Positions 9,146 to 17,653 of a stretch of 64,000 nucleotides of DNA are shown here, one piece after another (within the stretch, counting starts at the first letter, position 1; each line of letters starts with the position of its first letter). The notes under the pieces were generated by a model. The model saw only the letters and a program-made list of their open reading frames with translations, was not told the origin of the DNA and ran no database searches. Source of the stretch: Chitinophagales bacterium (lineage in GTDB: Bacteria > Bacteroidota > Bacteroidia > Chitinophagales > Saprospiraceae); contig JAFLBP010000003.1 of NCBI GenBank assembly GCA_017303875.1, positions 124,001 to 188,000 of the forward strand, read 5' to 3'. The translations under genes were made by a program, and so were the position numbers.

Positions 9146-10117
9146 CTACTGCTTAACCCGTACCACCACATTCCCGCTTTTCCGGCCCGAATCAATCAAA
9201 TGATGCGCCGCTACAATGTCCGATAAAGGTAGTACGCGGTCAATGAGCGGTGTAAAGGCCCCTTCGAGCAGCATTTTTTTCAAAAATTCCAATTTTTCGA
9301 CGCTACCCAGGGCCACCCCCGCAATCACTTTTTTGCCACTCCACAAACTGGCCCAGGCGCCCTGCAGCATTTCTTTGAGCAGGCCCGCGCCGATGATGAA
9401 TTTACCACCGGGTTTCAGGGCTTTGAAACAATGCCCCACCGCAACCTTGTTCACCGTTTCGAATACCACATCGTATTGCGGCCCCTCGGCCCAGAACTGT
9501 TCGCGGGCATAGTCGAGCACCCGATCAGCGCCGAGCGCGCGCACCCGCTCCGTATTGGCAGCGCTGCACACGGCTGTCACGTGGGCGCCCATGTATCTGG
9601 CAATTTGCACCGCCGCCGAACCCACCGAGCCGGAGGCCCCGTAGATCAGCACTTTTTGTCCGGGCTGCACATTTGCTTTTTGCAAAAAATGCAGGGCAGT
9701 GGCGCCGCCAAACTGTGCGGCAGCGGCCGTTTCATCACTAATTTCAGCGGGCTTGTGTATAATAACTCCCGTAGCAGGCACGCACACATACTCGGCATAG
9801 GCGCCCATTTTCATACCGCAAATGCCAAACACCGCATCGCCGACACGGAATTGCTGCACGCCTTCGCCAACAGCCTCCACAACGCCCGAAAAAGCGTCGC
9901 CCAGAATCCGGTTTTTGGGTCGGAACAGGCCAAAAACGAAACGGGCTGCAAAAGGATCGGCCCGCCGCAAGCGGCTGTCGGCTATGGTGGCGGCAGTCGT
10001 GTGGACGCGCACCAGCAGCTCGCCCCGACCTGCTTGTGGCTTACTAACAGTTGATAAACGAAGTACTTCCGGTTTGCCATATTGTTCGTAAATGGCAGCT
10101 TGCATTGTCATAGTCAT
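9146..10117 (-). CDS. Zinc-independent MDR (quinone oxidoreductase-like) NAD(P)H oxidoreductase
   Basis: 323 residues of the medium-chain dehydrogenase/reductase superfamily. The N-terminal GroES-like domain (QAAIYEQYGKPEVL, then GDAFSGVVEAVGEGV) lacks the catalytic zinc ligands. The nucleotide-binding fold has IYGASGSVGSAAVQIAR, the motif of NADPH-dependent quinone reductases and enoyl reductases. Three ATG codons (M-T-M-T-M) are available, so the start may be 6 or 12 bases further in. A monocistronic gene; substrate unknown. Confidence 0.88.
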   Translation of the reverse strand: MTMTMQAAIYEQYGKPEVLRLSTVSKPQAGRGELLVRVHTTAATIADSRLRRADPFAARFVFGLFRPKNRILGDAFSGVVEAVGEGVQQFRVGDAVFGICGMKMGAYAEYVCVPATGVIIHKPAEISDETAAAAQFGGATALHFLQKANVQPGQKVLIYGASGSVGSAAVQIARYMGAHVTAVCSAANTERVRALGADRVLDYAREQFWAEGPQYDVVFETVNKVAVGHCFKALKPGGKFIIGAGLLKEMLQGAWASLWSGKKVIAGVALGSVEKLEFLKKMLLEGAFTPLIDRVLPLSDIVAAHHLIDSGRKSGNVVVRVKQ

Positions 10118-10212
10118 TACACCAATCTTTTAATGATTTGATGGTGCAAAGATCCGGGCTTAATTATTCCTGCGCATTAACTTTAGGTAAGAAATAGATA
10201 GTCCGTAGCCTC

Positions 10213-10662
10213 TCAATACTTTATCGTATACACATACGTCTGTTCCCCTTGCGGCCGAACCTGTTCTGTTACAGGTTTAGGTTCCGCTGGTGTTGTGGTG
10301 TAGTTATAATTGATCTGCACCGCCGGTGCAGGCGCTACGGCTACTGACTGTTTAAACTGCACATTAATTTTCTTGTGAAAAAGCACATGCATCCCCCGGG
10401 TTTTATGCACGTCGAATTTGAGCATGCGCACCACGCGCACCGCCTCTTCATCGCAACCATGCCCTATGGATTTCAGCACGCGGGTATCCACCACCACCCC
10501 TTCGTGGTTAATATCGCATTCCACCACCACCGTTCCCTGGACATCAGCGGCAAGCGCCGTTTCCGGATATTTTAAATGGTGATAAATGAACTGGCTCATC
10601 GCCTTTGGCCCACCCGGAAAATCGGGCTGTTGCACAAAAAGGGTTTTCTTTTTCTTTTCCAA
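10213..10662 (-). CDS. TonB C-terminal-domain protein without membrane anchor
   Basis: 149 residues. Residues about 14-105 match the TonB C-terminal domain (FPGGPKAMSQFIYHHLKYP, then GTVVVECDINHEGVV, and DEEAVRVVRMLKF). It lacks the N-terminal transmembrane helix and proline-rich periplasm-spanning segment of true TonB, and no signal peptide is visible (it starts MEKKKKTLFVQQ). A Pro/Glu-rich tail follows the domain. Bacteroidota encode many such short TonB-C proteins; its role is not evident here. Confidence 0.8.
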   Translation of the reverse strand: MEKKKKTLFVQQPDFPGGPKAMSQFIYHHLKYPETALAADVQGTVVVECDINHEGVVVDTRVLKSIGHGCDEEAVRVVRMLKFDVHKTRGMHVLFHKKINVQFKQSVAVAPAPAVQINYNYTTTPAEPKPVTEQVRPQGEQTYVYTIKY

Positions 10663-10744
10663 ATGTTCAAAAATATACCCGAACCGGGCTGCTCTAAAAA
10701 TTTATATATGCTTGCTCCAGGAGCGGCTCAAAAATACAAAACAT

Positions 10745-11269
10745 TCAGGCGCGCAAAGCACCAGGCTTCATTTTCCGATACAAAAATTTATCCAGCAGGC
10801 GCAGGAACAGCACCGACATCAGCAACAAACTGCCGTACCGGAACAGCGGATGCGTGAGCACTCCCGTCGGGTCGTACTGTGGCAATTCCGGAACGCTCAC
10901 GGTTTCGGGCAGCTCCGGCGAACCATAGGCGATCAGCGAATACAACATACTGAAGATGGTAAACAGCACCACAAGGGAAAAAACCAAAGAAACCGACCAG
11001 ACAATCCAGTCGTTCCCGCGCTTTTGCACACGCCCAAGCGCCTGTTCTCCTACCCAGGCCGCCATCACGCGATCCGCGAAACCCGCATCCGGCTTTCCCA
11101 AGGGCAAAGCCTTCAAAGCCCGCATCTCGGCCAGAATAGCATCCAGGCGAAGCTGCGCTTCCGGTTGCAGGCACAACAAGGCATCCACCTGCATACGCTG
11201 CTCCTCCGACAGCAGTCCGTCGGCATAATCCCAAAGCAGGTCGTCATTCAAGAAATTTTCCTGTGCCAT
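10745..11269 (-). CDS. Putative anti-sigma factor with two transmembrane segments
   Basis: 174 residues. The N-terminal cytosolic part (DDLLWDYADGLLSEEQRMQV) resembles the anti-sigma domain of bacterial zf-HC2-like anti-ECF proteins but has no zinc-ligand cluster. Transmembrane helices lie around 86-113 and 140-158. The ECF sigma gene lies 90 bp upstream in the same orientation, the usual sigma/anti-sigma arrangement. Identification rests mainly on this context. Confidence 0.75.
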   Translation of the reverse strand: MAQENFLNDDLLWDYADGLLSEEQRMQVDALLCLQPEAQLRLDAILAEMRALKALPLGKPDAGFADRVMAAWVGEQALGRVQKRGNDWIVWSVSLVFSLVVLFTIFSMLYSLIAYGSPELPETVSVPELPQYDPTGVLTHPLFRYGSLLLMSVLFLRLLDKFLYRKMKPGALRA

Positions 11270-11359
11270 ATTCCTTATTTTAATGGTGCGTCACAATTAA
11301 ACACGTTGCGCAGTTTCGGAATTTCATGCTTGCACATATTATGCCGAACAAGCATTTTC

Positions 11360-11926
11360 CTATGCATGGTAGTCTTTTTGTTCCAAGATCACTTTTAAAC
11401 GCTGCCGCGCCCGACAAAGTTTTGTCTTGGCATTGGTCATCGTCAGATCCATGATGCCACAAATTTCTTCCAGACTGTGTTCATACAGGTAAAAAAGGGT
11501 AATGATTCCGGCATCATCGGGCGACAAAAGCGCTACGGCCTGCTGTACCGTCATGCGCCGCTCTTCCAGCTCCAGTTGTCGCGAAGCATCGGGCACCGTC
11601 ATATCGGGCAACTTCAGCGGTCGCGATTCATCGTCGGTCGATAAAATTTCGGGTCGCTGCTTGCGCAAATGATTCAGGGCAGTGGAATAAACAATCCGGT
11701 ACAGCCAGGTAGAAAACTTGGATTCTCCCCTGAAATCCGGCAGGTAACGAAAAGCGCGCAGGAAGCTGTCCTGTGCTACCTCATGCGCTTCCTCCCTGTT
11801 TTTGACCATCCGCAGCGCCAAGGTAAAAGCCAGCTGCTCATACCGACGTACGAGCATCGAGAACGCCGTTTGGCGCCCGGCCAGGGCCTGACTGATTAAT
11901 ACTTCATCTGACAAAGTTGCGCTCAT
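11360..11926 (-). CDS. ECF (sigma-70 family group 4) RNA polymerase sigma factor
   Basis: 188 residues from the ATG at 11924-11926; an upstream in-frame ATG at 11986 would add 20 residues unlike the family. Region 2 is clear (FSMLVRRYEQLAFTLALRMV, DSFLRAFRYLPDFRG, FSTWLYRIVYSTALNHLRK), and region 4 holds the helix-turn-helix (HSLEEICGIMDLTMTNAKTK, then LCRARQRLK). It should direct polymerase to a small regulon under control of the membrane protein encoded downstream. Confidence 0.93.
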   Translation of the reverse strand: MSATLSDEVLISQALAGRQTAFSMLVRRYEQLAFTLALRMVKNREEAHEVAQDSFLRAFRYLPDFRGESKFSTWLYRIVYSTALNHLRKQRPEILSTDDESRPLKLPDMTVPDASRQLELEERRMTVQQAVALLSPDDAGIITLFYLYEHSLEEICGIMDLTMTNAKTKLCRARQRLKVILEQKDYHA

Positions 11927-11992
11927 CCGAATTGCTTTCCTGCCGTCTGACAGCGGTGGCATTCCGGAGGTTACACAAATATTCAAAAAAAA

Positions 11993-12607
11993 TTATTGCT
12001 CGGCCAGCAGTCGGTCAACATCTTTCATAAAACGATCCACATCCTGTGCGTCGGTACCGTCACAGAAAGCGCGCACATGGCGTTTTTTGTCCACCAGAAT
12101 CAAACGGCCAGAGTGGTCAAAACCGCCCGGCGCTTCGGGATCTTCCTTGGCAATACTGAAATAGTCGTCGGCAATACCATAAATTTCGTCGCGTTTGCCA
12201 GTGACCAAATGCCATTTTTTAGCGTCGATGCCCAACTTGCGCGCATGCTCACGCAAGGCCGCCACGGTATCATTTTTTACATCAATGGAGTGCGACAGCA
12301 TCAGAATGCGCGGGTCGTTCAGGTATTTCTGATACACGCGCAAACCATTGGCTTTTACTTTCGGGCAAATGGTCGGGCAATGAATAAAGAAAAAATCCAC
12401 TACGTAGATTTTATCGGCAAAAGTGGCATTATTGACCACCTGACTATCCTGATTAATAAAAGCAAAATCGGGAATGGAGGGGTAAATGGTATCGCCATTG
12501 ACCACATCGCGGTTGCCGAGAATGGGCAGGGGTTTGTTGTCGATGCCGCTTTGGCAGGCGGCAAAAAACAAGAGGCTAAGGGGGAAAAACAAGAACAACA
12601 GACGCAT
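11993..12607 (-). CDS. SCO1/SenC-family lipoprotein
   Basis: 204 residues of the thioredoxin-like SCO family, which delivers copper to the CuA centre of cytochrome oxidase or reduces its cysteines. A lipobox-type signal (SLLFFAAC) anchors it to the membrane. The copper-binding CxxxC (FFIHCPTICP, Cys77 and Cys81) and the distal His165 (GGFDHSGRLILVD) are all present, so it should bind metal. It is encoded just upstream of the ECF sigma gene on the same strand, but a functional link is not shown. Confidence 0.9.
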   Translation of the reverse strand: MRLLFLFFPLSLLFFAACQSGIDNKPLPILGNRDVVNGDTIYPSIPDFAFINQDSQVVNNATFADKIYVVDFFFIHCPTICPKVKANGLRVYQKYLNDPRILMLSHSIDVKNDTVAALREHARKLGIDAKKWHLVTGKRDEIYGIADDYFSIAKEDPEAPGGFDHSGRLILVDKKRHVRAFCDGTDAQDVDRFMKDVDRLLAEQ

Positions 12608-12665
12608 ATGTCGGGGAGTTTAAAAACTTATTCGGGAATTCATCAATTGACTCAGGCGGCAACGA

Positions 12666-13067
12666 TTATTTCAGCAGGGCTTTGCCTTCTTCAATGGCGG
12701 CTTTGATGTCGGCGGCATTATCGGCAATACCGGTTTTGGCTTTTTGCAAGTATTCCACGGCATTTTTGCTGGTCAATTCGGTTGGCTTTTTGAAGTCGCG
12801 CATCCAGCTCATCATGTCGTCGCCGGCTTTTTCAATATGTTGCAGGGCCGCATCATAGGCGACTTTACGGGTGGCGTAATCAGCGGCGGTGCTGTCGAGT
12901 GTAAGCACCTTTGCTTTCAGTTCACGACCGACGCGGTTCATTTCACCCATATCTTTCATGGCTTCATCGTGTACGGTCATGGCTTCTTCGTACAATTTTA
13001 CGCCGGTATTATCGGTGGTGCAGGCGAAGAGCAGCAGGGAGAGCGTGAGGGGGAGGAAAAAACGCAT
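12666..13067 (-). CDS. Small helical lipoprotein, function unknown
   Basis: 133 residues from the ATG at 13065-13067, with lipobox LLLFAC. The mature part is almost entirely helical and heptad-like (EEAMTVHDEAMKDMGEMNRV) with a WMRDF segment. The frame stays open for 92 further codons upstream, but the extended N-terminus would bury the signal peptide and cross a tandem repeat, so it is not taken as coding. It lies 58 bp upstream of the SCO1-like gene and is probably co-transcribed with it. Confidence 0.65.
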   Translation of the reverse strand: MRFFLPLTLSLLLFACTTDNTGVKLYEEAMTVHDEAMKDMGEMNRVGRELKAKVLTLDSTAADYATRKVAYDAALQHIEKAGDDMMSWMRDFKKPTELTSKNAVEYLQKAKTGIADNAADIKAAIEEGKALLK

Positions 13068-13073
13068 GTTTGA

Positions 13074-13110
13074 AGTGTTTTTGTGTTTTTGTGTTTTTGT
13101 GTTTGGGAGT
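13074..13110. repeat. Single-arm 8-bp tandem repeat (GTGTTTTT)
   Basis: About four copies of an octamer close to TGTGTTTT lie directly upstream of the lipoprotein start at 13067. It is the same word type and period as the inverted pair at 29761-29883 (AGTGTTTT), but no complementary arm was found nearby. The rest of the 250-bp divergent spacer up to 13317 shows no other clear feature. Confidence 0.7.
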
Positions 13111-13317
13111 GCAAATATCTTTGAATTAATAAAGTTAAATGCCATTTGTTTATCAAAATCTTCCTCGTTGCCGGCCTTGTTGGGGCCTGCTTGTCCGGGC
13201 CGGTAGCTGTTATCTTTTTTTCCTGTACGAAAACTCATTATTTCCCGACGAATAATAGGTGTTTGGTTCGCATTTAGCTCAATCCCTTTACCTTTCGGCC
13301 TGCAACAACAAACACCG

Positions 13318-15795
13318 ATGAAGGGCATTCCATTTTTAAGCAAAACCGTATTTTCCCGTATAAAAAACGTTCGCTTCGACGCCTTGCGGCGTTTGCCGGC
13401 GCGTTTTTTTCATTCGCATTTCTGGCGGGTCACGCGGCGCAATCCTGTTGCATCGGGCGCCATGCTGGGCATCATTGCGCTATGGATATTTTGCCTGCCG
13501 TCGCCCTTGTTCAAAGCCCCGTATTCTGTTGTGCTGGAAGACCATGAAGGCCGCCTGCTCGGCGCGCGGATTGCGAACGACGGGCAATGGCGTTTTCCGC
13601 AGGTCGACTCGGTGCCTTACCGCTATGCAGCCTGTGTGGTTGCGTTTGAAGACAAGCGTTTTTACCAGCATTTTGGCGTTGATCCGATTAGTATGGGGCG
13701 GGCTGTTTGGCTCAATCTTACCCGCCGCAAGGTGGTCAGCGGCGGCAGCACCCTGACGATGCAGGTGATACGGATGTCGCGCGGGAACCCCGGGCGCACC
13801 ATTTGGGAAAAAAGCATAGAAATGTGGATGGCCACCCGTTTGGAGGCCGGCGTTTCCAAGCGCAGCATCCTGGAATATTACGCTTCACACGCGCCTTACG
13901 GGGGCAATGTTGTGGGGCTGGAGGCTGCCTCCTGGCGCTTTTACGGCAAAAATCCGGCCCTGCTCACCTGGGCGGAGGCTGCTACCCTGGCAGTATTACC
14001 CAATAGTCCGGCATTGATTCACCCGGGTCGCAACCGCAATGCGCTGCTGCAAAAGCGCAACCGCCTGCTGGAGCGCCTGCGCGATCAGGGTACGCTCAGC
14101 GCCACCCAATGTGAGCTGGCGCAGCTCGAGCCCCTGCCGGAGGCGCCCTTGCCGCTACCGCAATCGGCGCCGCATTTGTTGGATAAATTTGCCTTGCAAA
14201 ACAAAACACAGCACCGCTTTCGCAGTACCCTGCACGAGGATTTGCAAATACGCCTCAACGAAATCCTGCGCCGCCGGCAAGAGGTTTACCGGGGCAATGA
14301 AATCCACAACCTCGCCGCTGTGGTGATTGATGTGCCGAGCGGTGCGGTGCTGGCCTATGCCGGCAATGTACCCGGCGCAGGCAAAGCACACGGCGAATCG
14401 GTGGATGTACTGACAGCCCCGCGCAGCACCGGCAGTATTTTGAAACCCTATCTCTACGCCCTGGCTTTGGAGAGCGGCGATATTTTGCCCAACAGCCTGC
14501 TGCACGATGTGCCTACGCAACTCGGACAGTACAAGCCGGAAAATTACTACGAAACCTACGACGGCGCCGTACCCGCCAAACGCGCCCTTATCCGCTCGCT
14601 CAATGTCCCGTTTGTACTGTTGCTTCAGCAATACGGGCTTGAACGTTTTCATTTTAACCTGCAACGCCTGGGCCTGAGCACCATCACCAAATCGCCCGAT
14701 CACTACGGACTTTCCCTGATTCTCGGCGGCGCAGAGGCCAAACTACTTGATGTTACCAATACCTATGCCTGTATGGCCCGCGAACTGGGCAGCTTTTACG
14801 ACCGCGATGGGCGGTATTACGACAAAGACTGGCGCCCGCCGCATTTTTTGTATACTGCCACTCAAAACGACAAACCCGGCAAACTACAACTGAGCAAAAC
14901 CCCGAAAATACTCAGCGCCGGCGCCATCTGGTATACATTTGAAGCCATGCGCGAGGTGGAGCGCCCCAATAGCGCCGGCGAATGGGAACTCTTCCGCGCC
15001 GCACGCCCCATTGCGTGGAAAACCGGCACCAGTTTCGGCTTTCGCGATGCCTGGGCAGCTGGCGTCACGCCACAGTATGCCGTCGGGGTTTGGGTGGGCA
15101 ATGCCGACGGAGAAGGGCGGCCGGGCCTGCTCGGCGTGGATATGGCCGCGCCGGTGTTGTTTGAAATTTTTGCCCAGCTCGACGACAACCAGCGCTGGTT
15201 TGAAATGCCTTATGATGATATGACACAAATGCCCGTTTGCCGCCAAAGCGGGCAGCGTGCCGCCGACTGGTGCGACCAGGACAGCATGTGGATTCCGAAA
15301 AGTTGTCTGAAAGCTGCTGCCTGCACCAACCATCAATTGCTGCACCTCGACCCGACGGGGCAGTGGCAGGTAAACAGCGAATGTGAAGCGCCACAAAACA
15401 TTCAGCACCAGCCCTGGTTTGTATTGCCGCCAATTGAGGAATATTTTTTCAAAAATAAAAATCCGGAATACAAGACCCCACCGCCGTTCCGCAGCGATTG
15501 TGCCGGAGCGCAATTGAGCGCCTCCGCAACGCCGATGCAGCTTATTTACCCCAAACACGCCGCTCGCATTTACGTGCCCATAGATCTGGATGGCAAGCTC
15601 AGCAGCACCATTTTCCAGGTGGCGCACCGCAAAAAAGACGTGGAAATACACTGGCACCTTGATGGCGAATACTTGGGCAGCACCAAAACCTTTCACCAAA
15701 TGCCCTTGCAACCACCCGTTGGCAAACACGAATTGGTACTCGTCGATCAGGACGGTTATCGCCTCAACCAGCAATTTGAAATTTTGGGTAAATAA
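13318..15795 (+). CDS. pbpC: Penicillin-binding protein 1C (transglycosylase/transpeptidase)
   Basis: 825 residues, the usual size for the family. A short cytosolic tail and one transmembrane helix (about 45-58) precede the GT51 glycosyltransferase domain with catalytic Glu in VAFEDKRFYQHFGVDP and the motif SGGSTLTMQVIRM. The transpeptidase domain has the SxxK serine in TGSILKP (about residue 373), SLN in RSLNVPF and KTGTSFG near 568. A C-terminal penicillin-binding-protein-1C domain (about 740-825) completes it. It polymerises and crosslinks peptidoglycan at the cytoplasmic membrane. No alpha-2-macroglobulin gene, its common partner, is adjacent. Confidence 0.95.
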   Translation: MKGIPFLSKTVFSRIKNVRFDALRRLPARFFHSHFWRVTRRNPVASGAMLGIIALWIFCLPSPLFKAPYSVVLEDHEGRLLGARIANDGQWRFPQVDSVPYRYAACVVAFEDKRFYQHFGVDPISMGRAVWLNLTRRKVVSGGSTLTMQVIRMSRGNPGRTIWEKSIEMWMATRLEAGVSKRSILEYYASHAPYGGNVVGLEAASWRFYGKNPALLTWAEAATLAVLPNSPALIHPGRNRNALLQKRNRLLERLRDQGTLSATQCELAQLEPLPEAPLPLPQSAPHLLDKFALQNKTQHRFRSTLHEDLQIRLNEILRRRQEVYRGNEIHNLAAVVIDVPSGAVLAYAGNVPGAGKAHGESVDVLTAPRSTGSILKPYLYALALESGDILPNSLLHDVPTQLGQYKPENYYETYDGAVPAKRALIRSLNVPFVLLLQQYGLERFHFNLQRLGLSTITKSPDHYGLSLILGGAEAKLLDVTNTYACMARELGSFYDRDGRYYDKDWRPPHFLYTATQNDKPGKLQLSKTPKILSAGAIWYTFEAMREVERPNSAGEWELFRAARPIAWKTGTSFGFRDAWAAGVTPQYAVGVWVGNADGEGRPGLLGVDMAAPVLFEIFAQLDDNQRWFEMPYDDMTQMPVCRQSGQRAADWCDQDSMWIPKSCLKAAACTNHQLLHLDPTGQWQVNSECEAPQNIQHQPWFVLPPIEEYFFKNKNPEYKTPPPFRSDCAGAQLSASATPMQLIYPKHAARIYVPIDLDGKLSSTIFQVAHRKKDVEIHWHLDGEYLGSTKTFHQMPLQPPVGKHELVLVDQDGYRLNQQFEILGK

Positions 15796-15843
15796 TATTG
15801 TTGGGGATTCCTTAGTTTTACTGCGAAAAAAATAAACACAATT

Positions 15844-16656
15844 ATGCTGAAAAGAACCCTCATTCTCCTCCTCTGCATAGGCAGCCTTGTGCCGGCAGCC
15901 CATGCACAACGCAGCAAAGACAAAAAGAAAGACGATGTTCAAATCATCGAATTCGGTGAAGACGGCGGCCGCGTGCGCAAGCAAAAACAGGAAAAAAAGA
16001 CTGGTATCATCGTCAAAACCAGCCCTACGAGTTTTCTTATGGGCCGTCAACCCTTTGAGATAGAACGCGAAGTCAGCAGCCTGCTCAGCCTGCAAGTGGG
16101 CTTGGGCCTGCGCTTCAAACCACTCATCCAAAGCTCTGAACTCAATCAGGAAATTTCAGGTTCTGCATTTGTAGAGGAAACCTACTTCTGCGAAAGCGAT
16201 CAGTGGGGCGGCAACGACATCTGCGACGACATTCTGGATTACAGCATCCGAAAAATGAATGTCGGACCGATTATCTCCTTCTCGCCGCGCCTGTTCTTTG
16301 AAAGCGACGGTTATGAAGGCGGTTACATCGCGCCGGTGCTGCGCTATTCCTCGCTCAGCGGTAAAGTAAGCCGCGTCGTGGAAGATCCGATCAACCTCGG
16401 CGTACTCACTTACGAAGAGACGCCTTCCCAGAAAGAATCTATCCGCGACATCGACCTTATGGTGCACTACGGACAGCAATCGCTCTTCCCCAAGCTCACT
16501 TTTGAGTATTTTATCGGCCTCGGCGCACGTATTCGCAGCGGAAAAGTACAAGACATCGGCTTTAACGATCTCGGCTTTATCCAAAACGGCGAGCGCACCC
16601 TCAAATCTACCAATATCCGTATCGAAGCCGGTATCCGAGTAGGACTGCAATTGTAA
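15844..16656 (+). CDS. Putative outer-membrane beta-barrel protein
   Basis: 270 residues with a clear signal peptide (LILLLCIGSLVPAAHAQ), a Lys/Asp-rich linker (RSKDKKKDDVQ) and then alternating-hydrophobicity strands ending in a terminal strand (IRIEAGIRVGLQL) without the usual final aromatic. It also has a cysteine pair (YFCESDQWGGNDICDD). It follows pbpC by 48 bp. Function unknown; a beta-barrel fold is inferred from pattern only. Confidence 0.65.
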   Translation: MLKRTLILLLCIGSLVPAAHAQRSKDKKKDDVQIIEFGEDGGRVRKQKQEKKTGIIVKTSPTSFLMGRQPFEIEREVSSLLSLQVGLGLRFKPLIQSSELNQEISGSAFVEETYFCESDQWGGNDICDDILDYSIRKMNVGPIISFSPRLFFESDGYEGGYIAPVLRYSSLSGKVSRVVEDPINLGVLTYEETPSQKESIRDIDLMVHYGQQSLFPKLTFEYFIGLGARIRSGKVQDIGFNDLGFIQNGERTLKSTNIRIEAGIRVGLQL

Positions 16657-16658
16657 CT

Positions 16659-16770
16659 ATGAGTGATGAGTGATGAGTGATGAGTGATGAATTAATTTTG
16701 AATTTTTCATGCTTGATTTTTGATTGATTATCAATAGCTTGATTTTTTCATCACTCATCACTCATCACTC
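16659..16770. repeat. Inverted pair of period-7 arrays (GAGTGAT), convergent gene ends
   Basis: The left arm at 16661-16690 is four perfect copies of GAGTGAT plus two bases; the right arm at 16748-16770 is its complement (TCACTCA units). The central 57 bp are A/T-rich. The left array begins 4 bp after the stop of the beta-barrel gene, and the right array touches the stop of the rhodanese gene (16772-16774). The central segment contains TTTTGAATTTTTCATGCTTG, closely matching the complement of 36604-36628 beside another palindromic array. Confidence 0.9.
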
Positions 16771-16771
16771 T

Positions 16772-17281
16772 CTAATAGATTTTCTTGCCTTTGCGCAGCC
16801 AGACGCCCCATGTGCGGTCGAAAGCGTGGACGCGCGGGGTGGCGCCTTGGGCATCATAAACGGTATTTCCCCGATTAACCCATTCAAAAATGCCGCCATA
16901 GAGGTTTTGAACATTGGTAAAACCGGCGGCAATTAATTTTTCAGCTACTTTTTCGCTGCGGTAACCCACCGAGCAATAGACCACAATGCGCTGGTCTTTT
17001 GCAAGCGTATCGGGGAGATTGCTCAATTTAAAATGGTCGTAGCCCACCGGCAAAGCGCCGTTCAGATGGCTGACCTGAAACTCTTTGGGTTCGCGCGCAT
17101 CCAGAAACAGGATGCCGGCAGCAGCGCTACTGTCGCGCATGAGATCCTCCACCTGTATTTCCGGCACCGAATGACTTAGCAGTTTGCGCAGCATAACGCG
17201 ATAAGCGCCACTTTGCACCTGTGCCCGGCACAGTATAGCGCAGAGCAGCAGGGCGAATGAAACCAGCAATACTTTTTTCAT
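16772..17281 (-). CDS. Secreted rhodanese-domain protein
   Basis: 169 residues from the ATG at 17279-17281, with signal peptide (VLLVSFALLLCAILCRAQ). One rhodanese domain: the strand ILFLDAREPKEF, the loop HLNGALPVGY and the active-site loop VVYCSVGYRSEKVAE with the catalytic Cys, followed by LYGGIFEWVNRGN. It should act in the periplasm, perhaps in sulfur transfer or persulfide handling. A TATTTTTG box lies only a few bases upstream of the ATG on the minus strand, so the mRNA may have almost no leader. Confidence 0.88.
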   Translation of the reverse strand: MKKVLLVSFALLLCAILCRAQVQSGAYRVMLRKLLSHSVPEIQVEDLMRDSSAAAGILFLDAREPKEFQVSHLNGALPVGYDHFKLSNLPDTLAKDQRIVVYCSVGYRSEKVAEKLIAAGFTNVQNLYGGIFEWVNRGNTVYDAQGATPRVHAFDRTWGVWLRKGKKIY

Positions 17282-17502
17282 GCTGCAAAAATAAACTGAT
17301 TTAAAAAAATGTATCGCCATTCTACCCGCATTAATATGACGGGAAATATGGCCTTCAATTTTGATTTCCAGCGGCACACTTACGCATATTGCACAAAAAG
17401 CGCCGATTGCTTAAAAAAAGCACCGTTTAATAATTACACTTTGCCAAACCCGTTTGCGTGTAGTTATCTTGCAGGAGTTTTCTCATAGTATGTTTTGATT
17501 TT

Positions 17503-17539
17503 CCTACTGCTAATTCCTTCCGGCAGTAGGATTTTTTTT
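17503..17539 (+). terminator. Rho-independent terminator
   Basis: An 8-bp perfect stem CCTACTGC/GCAGTAGG (17503-17510 with 17523-17530), a 12-base loop and then eight T after one A. Works for plus-strand transcripts only; no plus-strand gene precedes it within the spacer. Confidence 0.8.
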
Positions 17540-17603
17540 AAATCTCGGGCCTTTGCCTTCGGTATAATCTAAGGACGACAAATTTCCCGCCGTCGTTCGC
17601 ACA

Positions 17604-17636
17604 AACCCGGATCTGCCTTTCGCAGCCGGGTTTTTT
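17604..17636 (+). terminator. Rho-independent terminator
   Basis: Outer stem AACCCGG/CCGGGTT (17604-17610 with 17626-17632), inner stem CTGC/GCAG and a run of six T. It is a second plus-strand terminator about 75 bp after the first and just outside the end of the minus-strand glycosyltransferase gene. Confidence 0.8.
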
Positions 17637-17653
17637 GTTGCCCTTTATGTACG

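Larger units (their letters stand above)
17282..17653 (+). other. 372-bp spacer ending in two plus-strand terminators; possible small RNA
   Basis: Both neighbours are minus-strand genes and no ORF is visible, yet the spacer ends in two terminator hairpins that only work for plus-strand transcription. A transcript started between about 17300 and 17480 would be terminated at 17539 or 17636. TACACTTTG at 17435-17443 and TATGTTTTG at 17488-17496 are each near the TAnnTTTG consensus, but neither is convincing. I do not recognise a known RNA family. An untranslated leader reading in from further left is excluded because the left gene is transcribed leftward. Confidence 0.4.

Noticed and set aside
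13068..13343. N-terminal extension of the small lipoprotein back to 13343
   Set aside because: It would hide the lipobox signal peptide and cross a tandem repeat; the ATG at 13067 gives a proper lipoprotein.
14884..16131. A 415-codon minus-strand frame over the end of pbpC and the next gene
   Set aside because: It crosses two well-supported plus-strand genes and has no recognisable motif.
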